Notes under the pieces: model-generated
Database searches by the model: none
The model's input: only the letters and a program-made list of their open reading frames with translations
Told to the model about the DNA's origin: nothing
Source: an uncultured Alphaproteobacteria bacterium
GTDB lineage: Bacteria > Pseudomonadota > Alphaproteobacteria > RF32 > CAG-239
Reading direction: 5' to 3'
Assembly: GCA_944392315.1 (NCBI GenBank)
Contig: CALXWH010000004.1
Location: forward strand, 51,313 to 115,312
Length of the DNA stretch: 64,000 nt
Translations under genes and position numbers: made by a program
In this document: positions 35,657-45,491 of the stretch, in pieces
Layout: every line of letters starts with the position of its first letter
Numbering within the stretch: position 1 is the first letter of the stretch

Positions 35657-36121
35657 ATGACTGAATTTGTAGAAGAAATCAACTATGATAAACTGATTGA
35701 AAAAGCCTTAAAACAAGTAGTAGTAGAAGCTCTAAAAATAGCAGAATTTCAGGGTTTACCCGGTGAAAATCACTTTTATATTACGTTCAAAACATCCTTT
35801 CCGGGAACAGTTGTCCCGCGTGATTTAAAAATTCAATATCCGGATAGCATGACCATAGTTCTCCAGCATCAATATTCTAACTTAAAAGTAGATGAAACAA
35901 GTTTTTCTGTAGATTTAAGTTTCGGAGGTCATTTAGAAACATTGGTCATTCCTTTTGATTCCATTACCTATTTTGCAGACCCGTATGCCAAATTCGGCCT
36001 AAGCTTTTCTTTCTATGAAAACGGTGACGTTCATTCTTTGGAAGATTTGGAACCGGAGAAAAAGGTTTCGGGAGAAAGTGCGCAGATTATTTCTTTTGAC
36101 AGTTTCAGAAAGAAAAAATAA
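35657..36121 (+). CDS. sspB: ClpXP adaptor SspB (alphaproteobacterial type)
   Basis: SspB binds the ssrA tag and delivers tagged proteins to the ClpXP protease. The 154-aa protein has the alphaproteobacterial pattern: YDKLIEKALKQVVVEAL, HFYITFKTSFPGT, YPDSMTIVLQHQY, FSVDLSFGGHLETLVIPF, ITYFADPYAKFGLSF, and a C-terminal tail ending ISFDSFRKKK that would contact the ClpX zinc-binding domain. It starts about 25 bp after the tmRNA without a terminator, so a shared transcript is likely. GAGG directly touches the ATG, a poor spacing, and the true start could differ slightly. The stop overlaps the next gene (TAATG). Confidence 0.93.
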   Translation: MTEFVEEINYDKLIEKALKQVVVEALKIAEFQGLPGENHFYITFKTSFPGTVVPRDLKIQYPDSMTIVLQHQYSNLKVDETSFSVDLSFGGHLETLVIPFDSITYFADPYAKFGLSFSFYENGDVHSLEDLEPEKKVSGESAQIISFDSFRKKK

Positions 36122-36339
36122 TGAAAAAAATTTCTGTTGTCATAGCTCATCGGCACGCGACCAGCATCTCCTTGGAAGAAGAATTCTACGTTGAATTATG
36201 TAAATTAGCAACCGAACAAAACACCACCATCAAGCAACTGATAACAGACATTGATAAAACACGCACGATACCTAATCTGTCATCTGCTCTGCGTCTCTAC
36301 GTTCTCAACAAGCTACTTGAAAAATTACAACAACAATAA
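36121..36339 (+). CDS. Ribbon-helix-helix domain protein (RHH_4 type)
   Basis: A 72-aa DNA-binding-like protein. HRHATSISLEEEFYVELCKL, then TIKQLITDIDKTR and NLSSALRLYVLNKL match the RHH_4 pattern (R-H-x-TSISLE-xxF, LIxxID, NLSSALRxxVL), a family widespread in alphaproteobacteria and sometimes misannotated as an aryl-sulfotransferase. The ATG overlaps the sspB stop by one base, so it is translationally coupled. It may regulate its own operon; that is inference. Its stop abuts the stop of the convergent gene at 36340. Confidence 0.88.
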   Translation: MKKISVVIAHRHATSISLEEEFYVELCKLATEQNTTIKQLITDIDKTRTIPNLSSALRLYVLNKLLEKLQQQ

Positions 36340-37194
36340 CTAAAACAAATCCAAATCCTCAAAAGCCTTATCCGAAAAGATATCTTCTTCCGATGTTTTA
36401 GAAGAAACATTTTGTGGCTTTTGCGACTTTTCATCCTTTTCCACCACCGGCAGCTGAGGAATTGTAGTTTCCTGACTATTATCTTTCTCATCTGCTAAAA
36501 CTTCCGGTTGAGATGAAGGGACAGTCTCTTTAGGAGCGACCTTGGCTCCAACCTTTCCTTCAATTTCAGATTCTTGCGTATTTTCTTGCGTTGCCTCAAC
36601 AGACGAATTATCAGAAACCCTACCTAAAATATCTGCCAACCCACCGGTTGTACCAATATCCACATTAAGCGATTTCTGAACATCAGTCGCAGGAGCAATA
36701 TTTTGCACATCATCCATATTTTGATCTATGACACTCTCAACATCATCACCTTTTTTCTTAAAACCGCGACGACGTTGTTTCAGATTCTGTTTATCCTCTT
36801 CTATCTTTTTATCTCTGCTAATATTTTCGTTATAATTTTCGCTTTTAGGACGAGCTGCTTCTATTTTTTCTTCTTCCATTTTTTGCTTTGTTTTAACAAC
36901 TTCATCCACAATAGCTTGCGGCACAAAATCCGTTTTACCGCTTTCCACCGCCTGCGTCACAACATCATACTTCAATTTTTTGTATTTGTCCTGATACCAT
37001 TGTAACACCTCTTCAGGCTTAACCCCTTGGCTCATCGGATAATAAACAGCTCCACCGGCACCCAAGCATAGCAAAAATAAGACCCACAACGGATGTCTCA
37101 AGATAAACAACACCGCAAAAATCGGAAAAGTAATAACGCTCAGCACGATATAAAGAAATTTAAATAATCCACTTCTTTGTTTACCTTCTGCCAT
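36340..37194 (-). CDS. Membrane-anchored protein with long polar tail, unknown
   Basis: A 284-aa protein with two adjacent membrane helices near the N-terminus (about residues 12-31 and 33-52) followed by a long, charged, low-complexity region with coiled-coil potential (DEVVKTKQKMEEEKIEAARP) and acidic and Ser/Gln-rich stretches to the end (EEDIFSDKAFEDLDLF). The tail is probably cytoplasmic or disordered. No known family is recognised. It ends one base after the RHH gene stop, in convergent orientation. Confidence 0.6.
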   Translation of the reverse strand: MAEGKQRSGLFKFLYIVLSVITFPIFAVLFILRHPLWVLFLLCLGAGGAVYYPMSQGVKPEEVLQWYQDKYKKLKYDVVTQAVESGKTDFVPQAIVDEVVKTKQKMEEEKIEAARPKSENYNENISRDKKIEEDKQNLKQRRRGFKKKGDDVESVIDQNMDDVQNIAPATDVQKSLNVDIGTTGGLADILGRVSDNSSVEATQENTQESEIEGKVGAKVAPKETVPSSQPEVLADEKDNSQETTIPQLPVVEKDEKSQKPQNVSSKTSEEDIFSDKAFEDLDLF

Positions 37195-37298
37195 ATTTCC
37201 TCCGCAATTTTATCATCTGAATGAGTTCTTTTAGTAGAATAATACAAGTTTATGTTTAAAACAAGCTTAATACATAAGCCATCTAAACATTTCTCCGT

Positions 37299-38831
37299 TT
37301 AATTTTGAAATTTCCACCGGCCGGTCAAAGGATCACGCACACATTTTCGCTTATCAAATTCAGGTTTCAACTGATAAATAGATGCAAATTTGGTCGGATT
37401 ATAAAAGGCCTGAATAATATCCTTATCCACATAATGAACAATTTCCATCTTCCCGCTCTCATCTGCAAATTTATTAAAATAGCTTTTACCAAAAACAAAC
37501 TTTGGTTTAAGTCGCAAAATTAGCTCATTGATATTGGGTTTTGGAGCAATGCCCGTCTGTTCCCCAATAACATCCAATTGTCCGATAAGCTGCCAATAAT
37601 AAGCCGGATCTTTACCAAACAGATTATACATCATTCCATCACCGTTAAAAACATAATCACACGGACTGATATTTCTGGAAATATAATCCGGCAAATATTT
37701 GCGCTCCGATTGCGCTTTAATAACCTCTATTTGAAAAACAAATGCTTTATAAAACACAAAGTAAAGCCCAATAACCGCCCCCCACAACCAAAGTGTATTT
37801 TTAACAGCAATTTTGCTCAAGACCGGCACCCCGCATAAAACCGCAAAATAAGATAACAACCAATAGTAATATGAATAAGGTGAAAAATAAAATTTACGCT
37901 GCACAAATTCGGTTACAAACAAAACCATAATCGCCATCCAATACTTGTTTTTGGAAAAAAGAGCAGCCAGCGCACCCACAAAGCCAAGCCAAACAAGGAC
38001 GGCCATAAACAGCGGAAAATCCACAATCTTATGCATTTCAAACCCATTAACCAAATTAAGGTTAAACGTAAAATTAGACGCATAATAAAGCTCTATCATA
38101 TCATAATGCCAAAGATACCCAACAAACGCCGCCCCACCAAGAACAGGCAAGATAAGAGCTTTGAGCATATCGGTTGTTTTGATATCTTTCACATACCAAA
38201 AATAAAGTCCCGTACACCCTAAAATAAAAAGAGGAAAAACAGCCTTTTGCGCAAACATAAATGATACAAAAAACCACACAAAAGCAATCACAAGTTGAGA
38301 AGTCTTATGTTCTTTCAAATAAGAAAAATAATAATAAATTCCCCCCATTAAAGCAAACACCATATAGTTGTCGGGTCTAAAATCCACCGCATACAATTTA
38401 TACCCCGGCGCCAAAACCGCAGCAGCCATCACCAGTGCCCACCGTTTATCACACAAAAATTCCGCACCGATTTTATAAACATAAACTCCCGATTTTAAGC
38501 ACACTAATAAAGAGATTAAACAAACAATTTCGGTAATTGTGGCATTATAGGCAAACAAATTAACAATCGGCGCAAACAAATACCACATCAAAGGGTTATG
38601 ATGTTGAAAAAAATCACGATATGGAACCAATCCTTGAGCAACTAAAAAGCTGGAGTGAATATGCTCAATATTATCCCCGTTTTGCGTTGGAACATGTGCG
38701 GTCATAAAGGCATACAAAATAGCCACTGCCGCCAAATCAATTCCCAGCGCGATAATGGGCAATTTCTCCGCCCAAAATTTCCCTATTCTGTTCCAATCAA
38801 AATTCTGCCATAACCGCATTATCTTTTCCAT
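37299..38831 (-). CDS. Polytopic membrane glycosyltransferase (GT39/PMT-like)
   Basis: A 510-aa protein with about 11-12 membrane helices. After the first helix, QNGDNIEHIHSSFLVAQG and PYRDFFQHHNPLMWY fit the first periplasmic loop of GT-C fold enzymes (catalytic D-x-E type motif followed by P-Y-x-D-F-F-x-x-x-P), which transfer sugars from polyprenyl phosphate carriers to lipids or proteins. The C-terminal soluble part (about 390-510) would be periplasmic. The acceptor is unknown. The ATG at 38831 replaces a TTG at 38843. It follows the glycogen operon on the same strand but a hairpin separates them. Confidence 0.72.
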   Translation of the reverse strand: MEKIMRLWQNFDWNRIGKFWAEKLPIIALGIDLAAVAILYAFMTAHVPTQNGDNIEHIHSSFLVAQGLVPYRDFFQHHNPLMWYLFAPIVNLFAYNATITEIVCLISLLVCLKSGVYVYKIGAEFLCDKRWALVMAAAVLAPGYKLYAVDFRPDNYMVFALMGGIYYYFSYLKEHKTSQLVIAFVWFFVSFMFAQKAVFPLFILGCTGLYFWYVKDIKTTDMLKALILPVLGGAAFVGYLWHYDMIELYYASNFTFNLNLVNGFEMHKIVDFPLFMAVLVWLGFVGALAALFSKNKYWMAIMVLFVTEFVQRKFYFSPYSYYYWLLSYFAVLCGVPVLSKIAVKNTLWLWGAVIGLYFVFYKAFVFQIEVIKAQSERKYLPDYISRNISPCDYVFNGDGMMYNLFGKDPAYYWQLIGQLDVIGEQTGIAPKPNINELILRLKPKFVFGKSYFNKFADESGKMEIVHYVDKDIIQAFYNPTKFASIYQLKPEFDKRKCVRDPLTGRWKFQN

Positions 38832-38852
38832 TTTTAAACCCAATAAACCAAA

Positions 38853-38884
38853 TATCAGGCAGAAGCACTATCCTCTGCCTGATA
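38853..38884 (-). terminator. Hairpin terminator after glgB-glgX-malQ
   Basis: TATCAGGCAGA and TCTGCCTGATA form an 11-bp perfect stem between the malQ stop and the glycosyltransferase start. The following minus-strand bases are only moderately U-rich. Confidence 0.65.
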
Positions 38885-38916
38885 CCTATTATCAAACAAA
38901 ATTCTTACTAATACGT

Positions 38917-41058
38917 TTATAAAGCACGCCATTTTTTAACAACGTCAATATTCCGGTGATAAGCCTCACTATCTTTCATATCTTCCACATCAACAGGAAG
39001 TTTCGTGCGCCAGTTTGGATATTTATCAATATCCGTCCCCGGAAGATTTTGAATTTGCATAGACTGAAAAATATCTTCAGGTTGTAGCATAAAGACAATA
39101 CTGTTTGTTTTTGCCATATACCCGTGAACAGCCTCTTCAAGCCCCTCCGGATATCCTTCACCAAAAAGATAATCCCCTTGTCTTCTTTTATCCTCCGGCC
39201 AAACACTCTCCTTATCCATAGCATTAAGTAAACGCCAACGTTCATGCTCGCGGCATTTATAAGCGTTTGTAGCCTCTTCCGGCGTAAACATATGTAGCTC
39301 TTTCATCAATCCGATTTCAGCCCCAAACCACCACGCCTTAAGCGGCGGCATATCATGCGTTCCGACAGAAGCAAAATATAAGGTTTCATATTCATTAGGC
39401 GCTTTAAATGAAAAGCCGTCATTTCCGCGTTCATTCCATAAAACCCCCAAAGAATAAATATTGCGTCCAGTCAGCATTTCTTTGAAACCATCTGCGACAT
39501 TACCGATGCACTCGCCCACCACAATACATTTATTCAAATAACTTTCCAGCGCCAAAATATTAAACATATCCTGCACATTATAGGCAAGATACGTCCCCTC
39601 TTCACCTTTGTCAGGAATAAGATAAAGTCTGGATAATCCCATCACATGATCAACACGCAATGCCCCGGCATAGCGCATATTAGCTCTTAAAATCCGAATA
39701 AACGGCTTGTAACAACGTTCTTTGAGTTCATACGGATTAAACGCGCCCAATCCCCATTTTTGACCAGTCGGAAAACAACTGTCAGGAGGCGCCCCGGCAC
39801 CACTCTCCTGCATATAAAGATATCTGTCGCTCCAAACTTCGGCACTATCCTTTGAAACACCCACCGGCAAATCACGATATAAACCGATAACCAGATTCCT
39901 TTGCTTGATTTTATCCTCAACCAAGCGTAGCTGTCTATCTGCCTCAAATTGCAAAAACTTAAAGAAATCAATTTCTGCCGCATGTTTGTGAGCAAATCTT
40001 TCTACCTCACTCCCAATAGATGAATGCAACAATTCATCTATTTGTTTCACCTCTTTCTTATCGGCAATTTTTTTAGCATGGCAAAGTGCCTGAAAAACCG
40101 CCAACCGGTTTAAGTCTCCGCTGTCATTTTTCTTAAAATCGTGAAACTCTTTGGCATAATCGGAATGAGCATTTTCCTTCACACGTTCATAAATATTTTG
40201 GAGCGCTTTTATTTTCGCATTATAAACCGCCGTATAATCAATATGCTCCTGCCCACGCGCTTCAGAAACCGCTTGTTCATCCTTGTCTGCCGCCTCATAA
40301 AACGGCACTTTTTCAACATCAATGTAAATAGGGTTTAGGAACAATCTGCTGATAGAAGCATAAGGGCTCGCCGCTTCCGGATAATCATGCAACAACACGC
40401 TAAGCGGATTAAGCCCGATAACATCCCCGCCGCTATCTGCCAACAGATCAATCATATTCTCTAAATCCGTAAAATCCCCAACGCCCCAATTTCTTCTGCT
40501 TTTCAGCGAATAAAGCTGTACGGCAAAACCGTATAATTTCTTTTTACCTTTTGTATCAAGCTGATAACATTGTTGAGGAGCCAACGCCAATAAAGTTTTA
40601 TATTCGCTCTTAGCCGTTTTGACTTTAATATCATAATAGCCAAAATCCAACCCCTCACAAATACGCAATTGTTTTTTAACATACAAAACACGTCCCTCTT
40701 GCCGCGTTTCCAAATCAATCATTTCAACATTAAGTTTATGAAAATCATTTTCTCCTTCCGGCGCAAAATAAACTTCCACCCCGCTCTCAACCTCTTTTTG
40801 GGGCAAAACAATATCCATCACAGGCGCTGCGTTTGTAACCACATAAACAGCTTCCAACGCACGCTGCCATCTTTTCTTTTCCAAGCGCTCCAGAGAACGT
40901 GTCATTTCTGCATCGTTTTTAGCACCATAACCCAAGCTCTCAATAAAAAAGCGGAGCAACTCATCGCTTGCGACACTCGTTTTAATTGTACCGCCGCCAT
41001 AAGTAAAACTTGTGCTGATACCTAATTTGTTCGCTAATTGATACAAAAGCTCACTCAT
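38917..41058 (-). CDS. malQ: 4-alpha-glucanotransferase (GH77), copy 2
   Basis: A 713-aa amylomaltase, last gene of glgB-glgX-malQ. It shares the layout of copy 1: an N-terminal domain, YSLKSRRNWGVGDFTDLENM, VIGLNPLSVLL, nucleophile region ALRVDHVMGLSRLYLI, the general acid region VVGECIGNVADG, and GTHDMPPLKAWW. The acid motif is usually GEDLG; here Asp-Leu is replaced by Cys-Ile although Glu remains. It is clearly diverged from copy 1, so the two are not recent duplicates. The gap to glgX is 28 bp. Confidence 0.92.
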   Translation of the reverse strand: MSELLYQLANKLGISTSFTYGGGTIKTSVASDELLRFFIESLGYGAKNDAEMTRSLERLEKKRWQRALEAVYVVTNAAPVMDIVLPQKEVESGVEVYFAPEGENDFHKLNVEMIDLETRQEGRVLYVKKQLRICEGLDFGYYDIKVKTAKSEYKTLLALAPQQCYQLDTKGKKKLYGFAVQLYSLKSRRNWGVGDFTDLENMIDLLADSGGDVIGLNPLSVLLHDYPEAASPYASISRLFLNPIYIDVEKVPFYEAADKDEQAVSEARGQEHIDYTAVYNAKIKALQNIYERVKENAHSDYAKEFHDFKKNDSGDLNRLAVFQALCHAKKIADKKEVKQIDELLHSSIGSEVERFAHKHAAEIDFFKFLQFEADRQLRLVEDKIKQRNLVIGLYRDLPVGVSKDSAEVWSDRYLYMQESGAGAPPDSCFPTGQKWGLGAFNPYELKERCYKPFIRILRANMRYAGALRVDHVMGLSRLYLIPDKGEEGTYLAYNVQDMFNILALESYLNKCIVVGECIGNVADGFKEMLTGRNIYSLGVLWNERGNDGFSFKAPNEYETLYFASVGTHDMPPLKAWWFGAEIGLMKELHMFTPEEATNAYKCREHERWRLLNAMDKESVWPEDKRRQGDYLFGEGYPEGLEEAVHGYMAKTNSIVFMLQPEDIFQSMQIQNLPGTDIDKYPNWRTKLPVDVEDMKDSEAYHRNIDVVKKWRAL

Positions 41059-41086
41059 AACAAACCCCCTCTTTTTTTATCAAAAA

Positions 41087-43162
41087 CTACTTTTTAATTT
41101 CAAAACAAAGAACCGACCACGCCGGCACCCAAATCTCAGCCCCACAAGCAATTTTGTCTGCTTCAAACTTTGCTGAACTGTCTAGCAACAAATTCCACTT
41201 AAATGACTTTTTAATATTCGGGAGCTTCCACTTTTGATGATTACTCTGCGCATTAAGAATAACCATAAACAACTTCTCCCGCGCACTGACAATATAGGAT
41301 AAAGATTTCCGGTTAGTTTGGTACCAATCAGCATTAGTAAACTCCGTGCCTTTTTCCGTATACCAAGCCAAATCTTTAATTCCCAACTTAGCATCCACAA
41401 CCTGCCCCGTAAAGAAGTTTCGCCGATTAAAGATGCCCATTTTCCGACGTAACCGAATAAGATTTTTTACAAAGCGAATATTAGCAATTTCCTCATTACC
41501 GATAGCATCCCAAACTAAATATGAGATAATATTATCCTGACAATAGGCATTGTTGTTACCAAACTGCGTATTAAAAAACTCATCTCCTGCACGAATAATC
41601 GGCGTTCCGAAAGAAAGCAACAACGTGCTCATCATGGCTCTTTGGCGCAGCTTACGATTTTCCAAAATTTCCTTATTATCGCTTTCCCCTTCATAACCTG
41701 AATTATAGCTCCAGTTTGCATCACTTCCATCGCGATTATCTTCACCGTTTGCATAATTATGTTTATGATTATAAGAAACCAAATCTGTAAGCGTCATCCC
41801 GTCATGGACAGTCAGATAATTAACCGAGCTCCAAATAGTCCGTTTACTTGGTCCAAAAATATCACTGGAACCGGAAATTCGGCTAGCCAGTTCACCAACC
41901 TGCCGATCATCTCCACGCCAAAAACGTCTGGTTACATCGCGATATCTATCATTCCACTCCATTTGTCCCGGAGGGAAAGCCCCCAACTGATAACCGCCAA
42001 TTCCCACATCCCAAGGTTCTGCCGTCATTTTAATAAGCTGTAATACTTCATCCTGACGCAAGGCCATCAAGAACCCGCTGCTTTGGCTAAATTCTTGACG
42101 AACACGCGCTAAAGACGCCGCTAAGTCTAGCCTAAAGCCATCAACGTGCATTTCTTCCACCATATAGCGCATAGAGTCCATCACCAACGTCAAGACATAT
42201 GGATTTTGCAAATTAAACGACGCCCCGCAACCTGTACTATCGTAATAATAGCGCTTATTGGTTCCGTCTAGCGTATAATAGCTTTCGTTATCAATTCCTC
42301 TGTAACAGAGTGTCGGCCCCATATGATTACCTTCAAGCGTATGGTTATACACCATATCCAAAATAACTTCCAAACCGCACTCATGAAATCGCTTAACCAT
42401 CCGTTTGAAATTATTGATATCGGCATTAACCATATAGCTCGGCTCCAGAGCAAAGAAATTCAGTGTTTCATAGCCCCAAAAATTATCTTTCATACCAGTA
42501 TTTCTTTCTGCCATGAAAGCATTTACCGGCATGAGCTCAACCGAGGTAACGCCAAGCCATTTCAAATAACCGCAAACACTTCTGCTCGCCAAACCGGAAA
42601 AAGTTCCCCGCTTGGCATCCTGCACTTTAGGGTGCAGTTTCGTATATCCCTTAACGTGTAACTCATAAAAAACCGTTTTTGCAGCATCAACTTGCGGCGG
42701 CACATCACCGCTCCAATCAAAATCAGAATTATCAACCACCACCGATTTCGGCACATATGGCGCGCTGTCTAATGTAGAAAAAGACAAATCCTTATCCGGA
42801 CTATCCGTATCATATCCGAAAATAGCCTTATGCCAAATCAATCTTCCGATAATTTTCTTTGCATACGGATCCAAGAGTAATTTATTAGGATTAAACCTTT
42901 TTCCCTTCGCCGGTTCATATGGTCCGTAAACACGATAACCATAAACCTGCCCCGGCGTGACACCTTCAAGATAAATATGCCAGATATTATTTTCATGAAC
43001 AGGAAGTTCATAACGTGCAAACTCTTTAACACCGCTTTTATCAAACAAGCACAATTCAACTTTTGTGGCACCGGCGGAGAACAAAGCAAAATTAACCCCC
43101 CATTCATCTGCCGTTGCTCCCAAAGGATAAGCACGACCTTCCCAAACTCTAATATCTGGCAT
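41087..43162 (-). CDS. glgX: Glycogen debranching enzyme
   Basis: A GH13 isoamylase-type enzyme that cuts alpha-1,6 branches of limit dextrin. The 691-aa protein has an N-terminal CBM48 domain (YPLGATADEWGVNFALFSAG), then the barrel with DMVYNHTLEGN, nucleophile region VDGFRLDLAASLAR, acid/base Glu in TAEPWDVGIGGYQLG and the transition-state Asp in YLTVHDGMTL. The ending NLIRLRRKMGIF and the late C-terminal strands are normal for GlgX. Genes glgB and malQ lie 28 bp on either side. Confidence 0.94.
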   Translation of the reverse strand: MPDIRVWEGRAYPLGATADEWGVNFALFSAGATKVELCLFDKSGVKEFARYELPVHENNIWHIYLEGVTPGQVYGYRVYGPYEPAKGKRFNPNKLLLDPYAKKIIGRLIWHKAIFGYDTDSPDKDLSFSTLDSAPYVPKSVVVDNSDFDWSGDVPPQVDAAKTVFYELHVKGYTKLHPKVQDAKRGTFSGLASRSVCGYLKWLGVTSVELMPVNAFMAERNTGMKDNFWGYETLNFFALEPSYMVNADINNFKRMVKRFHECGLEVILDMVYNHTLEGNHMGPTLCYRGIDNESYYTLDGTNKRYYYDSTGCGASFNLQNPYVLTLVMDSMRYMVEEMHVDGFRLDLAASLARVRQEFSQSSGFLMALRQDEVLQLIKMTAEPWDVGIGGYQLGAFPPGQMEWNDRYRDVTRRFWRGDDRQVGELASRISGSSDIFGPSKRTIWSSVNYLTVHDGMTLTDLVSYNHKHNYANGEDNRDGSDANWSYNSGYEGESDNKEILENRKLRQRAMMSTLLLSFGTPIIRAGDEFFNTQFGNNNAYCQDNIISYLVWDAIGNEEIANIRFVKNLIRLRRKMGIFNRRNFFTGQVVDAKLGIKDLAWYTEKGTEFTNADWYQTNRKSLSYIVSAREKLFMVILNAQSNHQKWKLPNIKKSFKWNLLLDSSAKFEADKIACGAEIWVPAWSVLCFEIKK

Positions 43163-43190
43163 ATACCCTCTCTACAAAAATAAGACGCAA

Positions 43191-45491
43191 CTAATATCTG
43201 ATATGTTTCAGAACAATCGTAGACAACGGCGGCAAAACAAGCTCAATAGAGTGCGGACGACCATTGATACTCTCGTCAGAAGCAATCATCTCACCTTCGT
43301 TCTTAACACCGCTTCCCCAGTAATTTTTATCATCACTGTTAAAGATTTCCTGATAAGCACCGCTATCCGGAACACCAATCTTAAAGCCATGACGAACCAC
43401 CGGCGTAAAGTTGCATACAACAATCATATAGTTATTGTAGTCATGTCCGCGACGAATATAAGAAATAACGCTGTCGTTTGCATTAGCATGGTCAATCCAC
43501 TCAAAGCCTTTGCTATCAAAATCCTCTTCATAAAAAGCGGAATTCCCTTTATACATCAAGTTCAAATCGCGCACACAATTTTGCATTCCTTTATACATTG
43601 GATATTGCAACAAGTGCCATCTTAAACTCTCATTAGAGTTCCACTCCCAATCTTGTCCGAATTCGCATCCCATAAAGAGCAATTTTTTACCGGGGTGTGT
43701 CCACATAAATCCGTAATAAGCACGAAGATTTGCAAATTTTTGCCATTCATCCCCTGGCATTTTACCAAGCATAGAACCTTTGCCGTGAACAACTTCATCA
43801 TGGGAGATTGGTAAGATAAAGTTTTCATTAAAAGCATAGAGCAAACCGAACGTCAATTTACCATGTTCATATTTACGATATACCGGATCTTTGCTGATAT
43901 AGGTAAGGGTATCATTCATCCAGCCCATGTTCCATTTATAGCCAAATCCAAGTCCGCCCATAGATGTCGGACGAGAAACCATCGGCCATGCGGTAGATTC
44001 TTCCGCACAAGTCATAATTCCCGGACAAGTACCATAGCACAATTCATTCATCTTACGAATAAAGGCGATAGCCTCCAAGTTTTCATTTCCGCCATAGATA
44101 TTCGGGATCCACTCACCTGGTTTACGAGAATAATCCAAGTACAGCATAGAAGCAACCGCATCCACGCGCAACCCGTCAATATGATATTCTTTCAACCAAT
44201 AAAGAGCACTGGAACAAAGAACATTACTAACTTCTGTTCTGCCGTAGTTATAAATCTTTGTCCCCCAATCTTTGTGTTCACCTTTACGTGGGTCAGCATG
44301 TTCATAAAGATGCGTACCATCAAATTCAACCAAACCGTGCCCGTCTTTCGGGAAGTGAGCCGGAACCCAATCCATAATCACGCCTATATTAGCTTGGTGA
44401 AATTTATCAATCATATATCTAAAATCATCCGGATTACCAAAACGCGATGTCGGCGCAAACAATCCGGTAACCTGATATCCCCATGAAGCGTCCAACGGGT
44501 GCTCACATACCGGCAAAAATTCAACATGCGTAAAGCCCATATTCATAACATAAGGAACAAGACTATCTGCCAATTCACGATATGTCAAAAATTCAGAACC
44601 GTTTTCGCCTTTTCTGCGCCAAGAACCGAGATGAACCTCATAAATAGACATCGGTCTGTCAAAACTGTTATAAGAAGCACGATATTTCATCCATTCACTA
44701 TCATTCCAATTATAGTGATTAAGGTCAAAAACAATGGATGCCGTATTTGGTCTGACTTCAGAATAAAACGCCATCGGATCGCTCTTGGTTAAGATATAAC
44801 CTTCATGAGTTTTGATTTCGTATTTATAATATTCGCCTTCCGTAATATTCGGAATAAAGATATCCCACACGCCACAATTATAGTGTTTGCGCATCACATT
44901 AACGCGCCCGTCCCAATTATTAAATGCGCCGATAACGGAAACACGTTTTGCATTTGGCGCCCATACAGAAAAGCCAACACCTTTAACTCCATTAATTTCC
45001 ATAATATGAGCACCGAGTTTTTTATACAAATCCAAGTGATTTCCCTCAGCAAAAAGATATTCATCAATATCGCCTAAAATAGAAGGGAAAGAATAAACAT
45101 CTTCTTCCTCATAAGTTTCACCCTTATCATTAGTTATTCTAAACTTATAGGAAAAGTTATCTGTATTCATCACACCGAGATTAATTTGATAAAAACCACG
45201 TTTATCCAACATCGTCATCAAGCCGAGCGAATTACCGTTTTTATCTAATAGTTCAATAGATTTTGTTTTTGGTTTATATGCACGAATAAAGACTTCTTTA
45301 GAACCTTTATCCCGATGAATGCCCAACACCGCCATCACGTTTTCATAATCGCCGTTAATAATGCAGTCCATCTCATTTTTTGACAGTAAATTTTTCATCT
45401 CTCCCCCATTGCAGGAACTCAAAACCGCAAAGTCATGCGGCGTATTATTATTCTCTGATTTTACAGTTTGATTTTTAACTGTGTTGGCCAT
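43191..45491 (-). CDS. glgB: 1,4-alpha-glucan branching enzyme
   Basis: Introduces alpha-1,6 branches into glycogen. The 766-aa protein has the GlgB N-domain, a CBM48 domain (GVGFSVWAPNAKRVSVIGAF) and the GH13 barrel with DWVPAHFPKD, nucleophile region DGLRVDAVASMLYLDYSR, acid/base Glu in MTCAEESTAWP and LPISHDEVVHGKGSML. The ATG at 45491 has GGAG eight bases upstream. A second possible start is MKNLLSKNEMD, 31 codons in, which has GGGGGAG close to it and matches the usual family N-terminus. First gene of glgB-glgX-malQ. Confidence 0.95.
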   Translation of the reverse strand: MANTVKNQTVKSENNNTPHDFAVLSSCNGGEMKNLLSKNEMDCIINGDYENVMAVLGIHRDKGSKEVFIRAYKPKTKSIELLDKNGNSLGLMTMLDKRGFYQINLGVMNTDNFSYKFRITNDKGETYEEEDVYSFPSILGDIDEYLFAEGNHLDLYKKLGAHIMEINGVKGVGFSVWAPNAKRVSVIGAFNNWDGRVNVMRKHYNCGVWDIFIPNITEGEYYKYEIKTHEGYILTKSDPMAFYSEVRPNTASIVFDLNHYNWNDSEWMKYRASYNSFDRPMSIYEVHLGSWRRKGENGSEFLTYRELADSLVPYVMNMGFTHVEFLPVCEHPLDASWGYQVTGLFAPTSRFGNPDDFRYMIDKFHQANIGVIMDWVPAHFPKDGHGLVEFDGTHLYEHADPRKGEHKDWGTKIYNYGRTEVSNVLCSSALYWLKEYHIDGLRVDAVASMLYLDYSRKPGEWIPNIYGGNENLEAIAFIRKMNELCYGTCPGIMTCAEESTAWPMVSRPTSMGGLGFGYKWNMGWMNDTLTYISKDPVYRKYEHGKLTFGLLYAFNENFILPISHDEVVHGKGSMLGKMPGDEWQKFANLRAYYGFMWTHPGKKLLFMGCEFGQDWEWNSNESLRWHLLQYPMYKGMQNCVRDLNLMYKGNSAFYEEDFDSKGFEWIDHANANDSVISYIRRGHDYNNYMIVVCNFTPVVRHGFKIGVPDSGAYQEIFNSDDKNYWGSGVKNEGEMIASDESINGRPHSIELVLPPLSTIVLKHIRY

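Noticed and set aside
36340..36491. Possible overlap gene on the minus strand near the RHH gene
   Set aside because: The in-frame membrane protein gene already explains this stretch; the alternative frame is Arg/Lys/Phe-rich without start signals.
43863..44486. 207-codon plus-strand frame
   Set aside because: It is antisense to the catalytic part of glgB and has no recognisable protein features.
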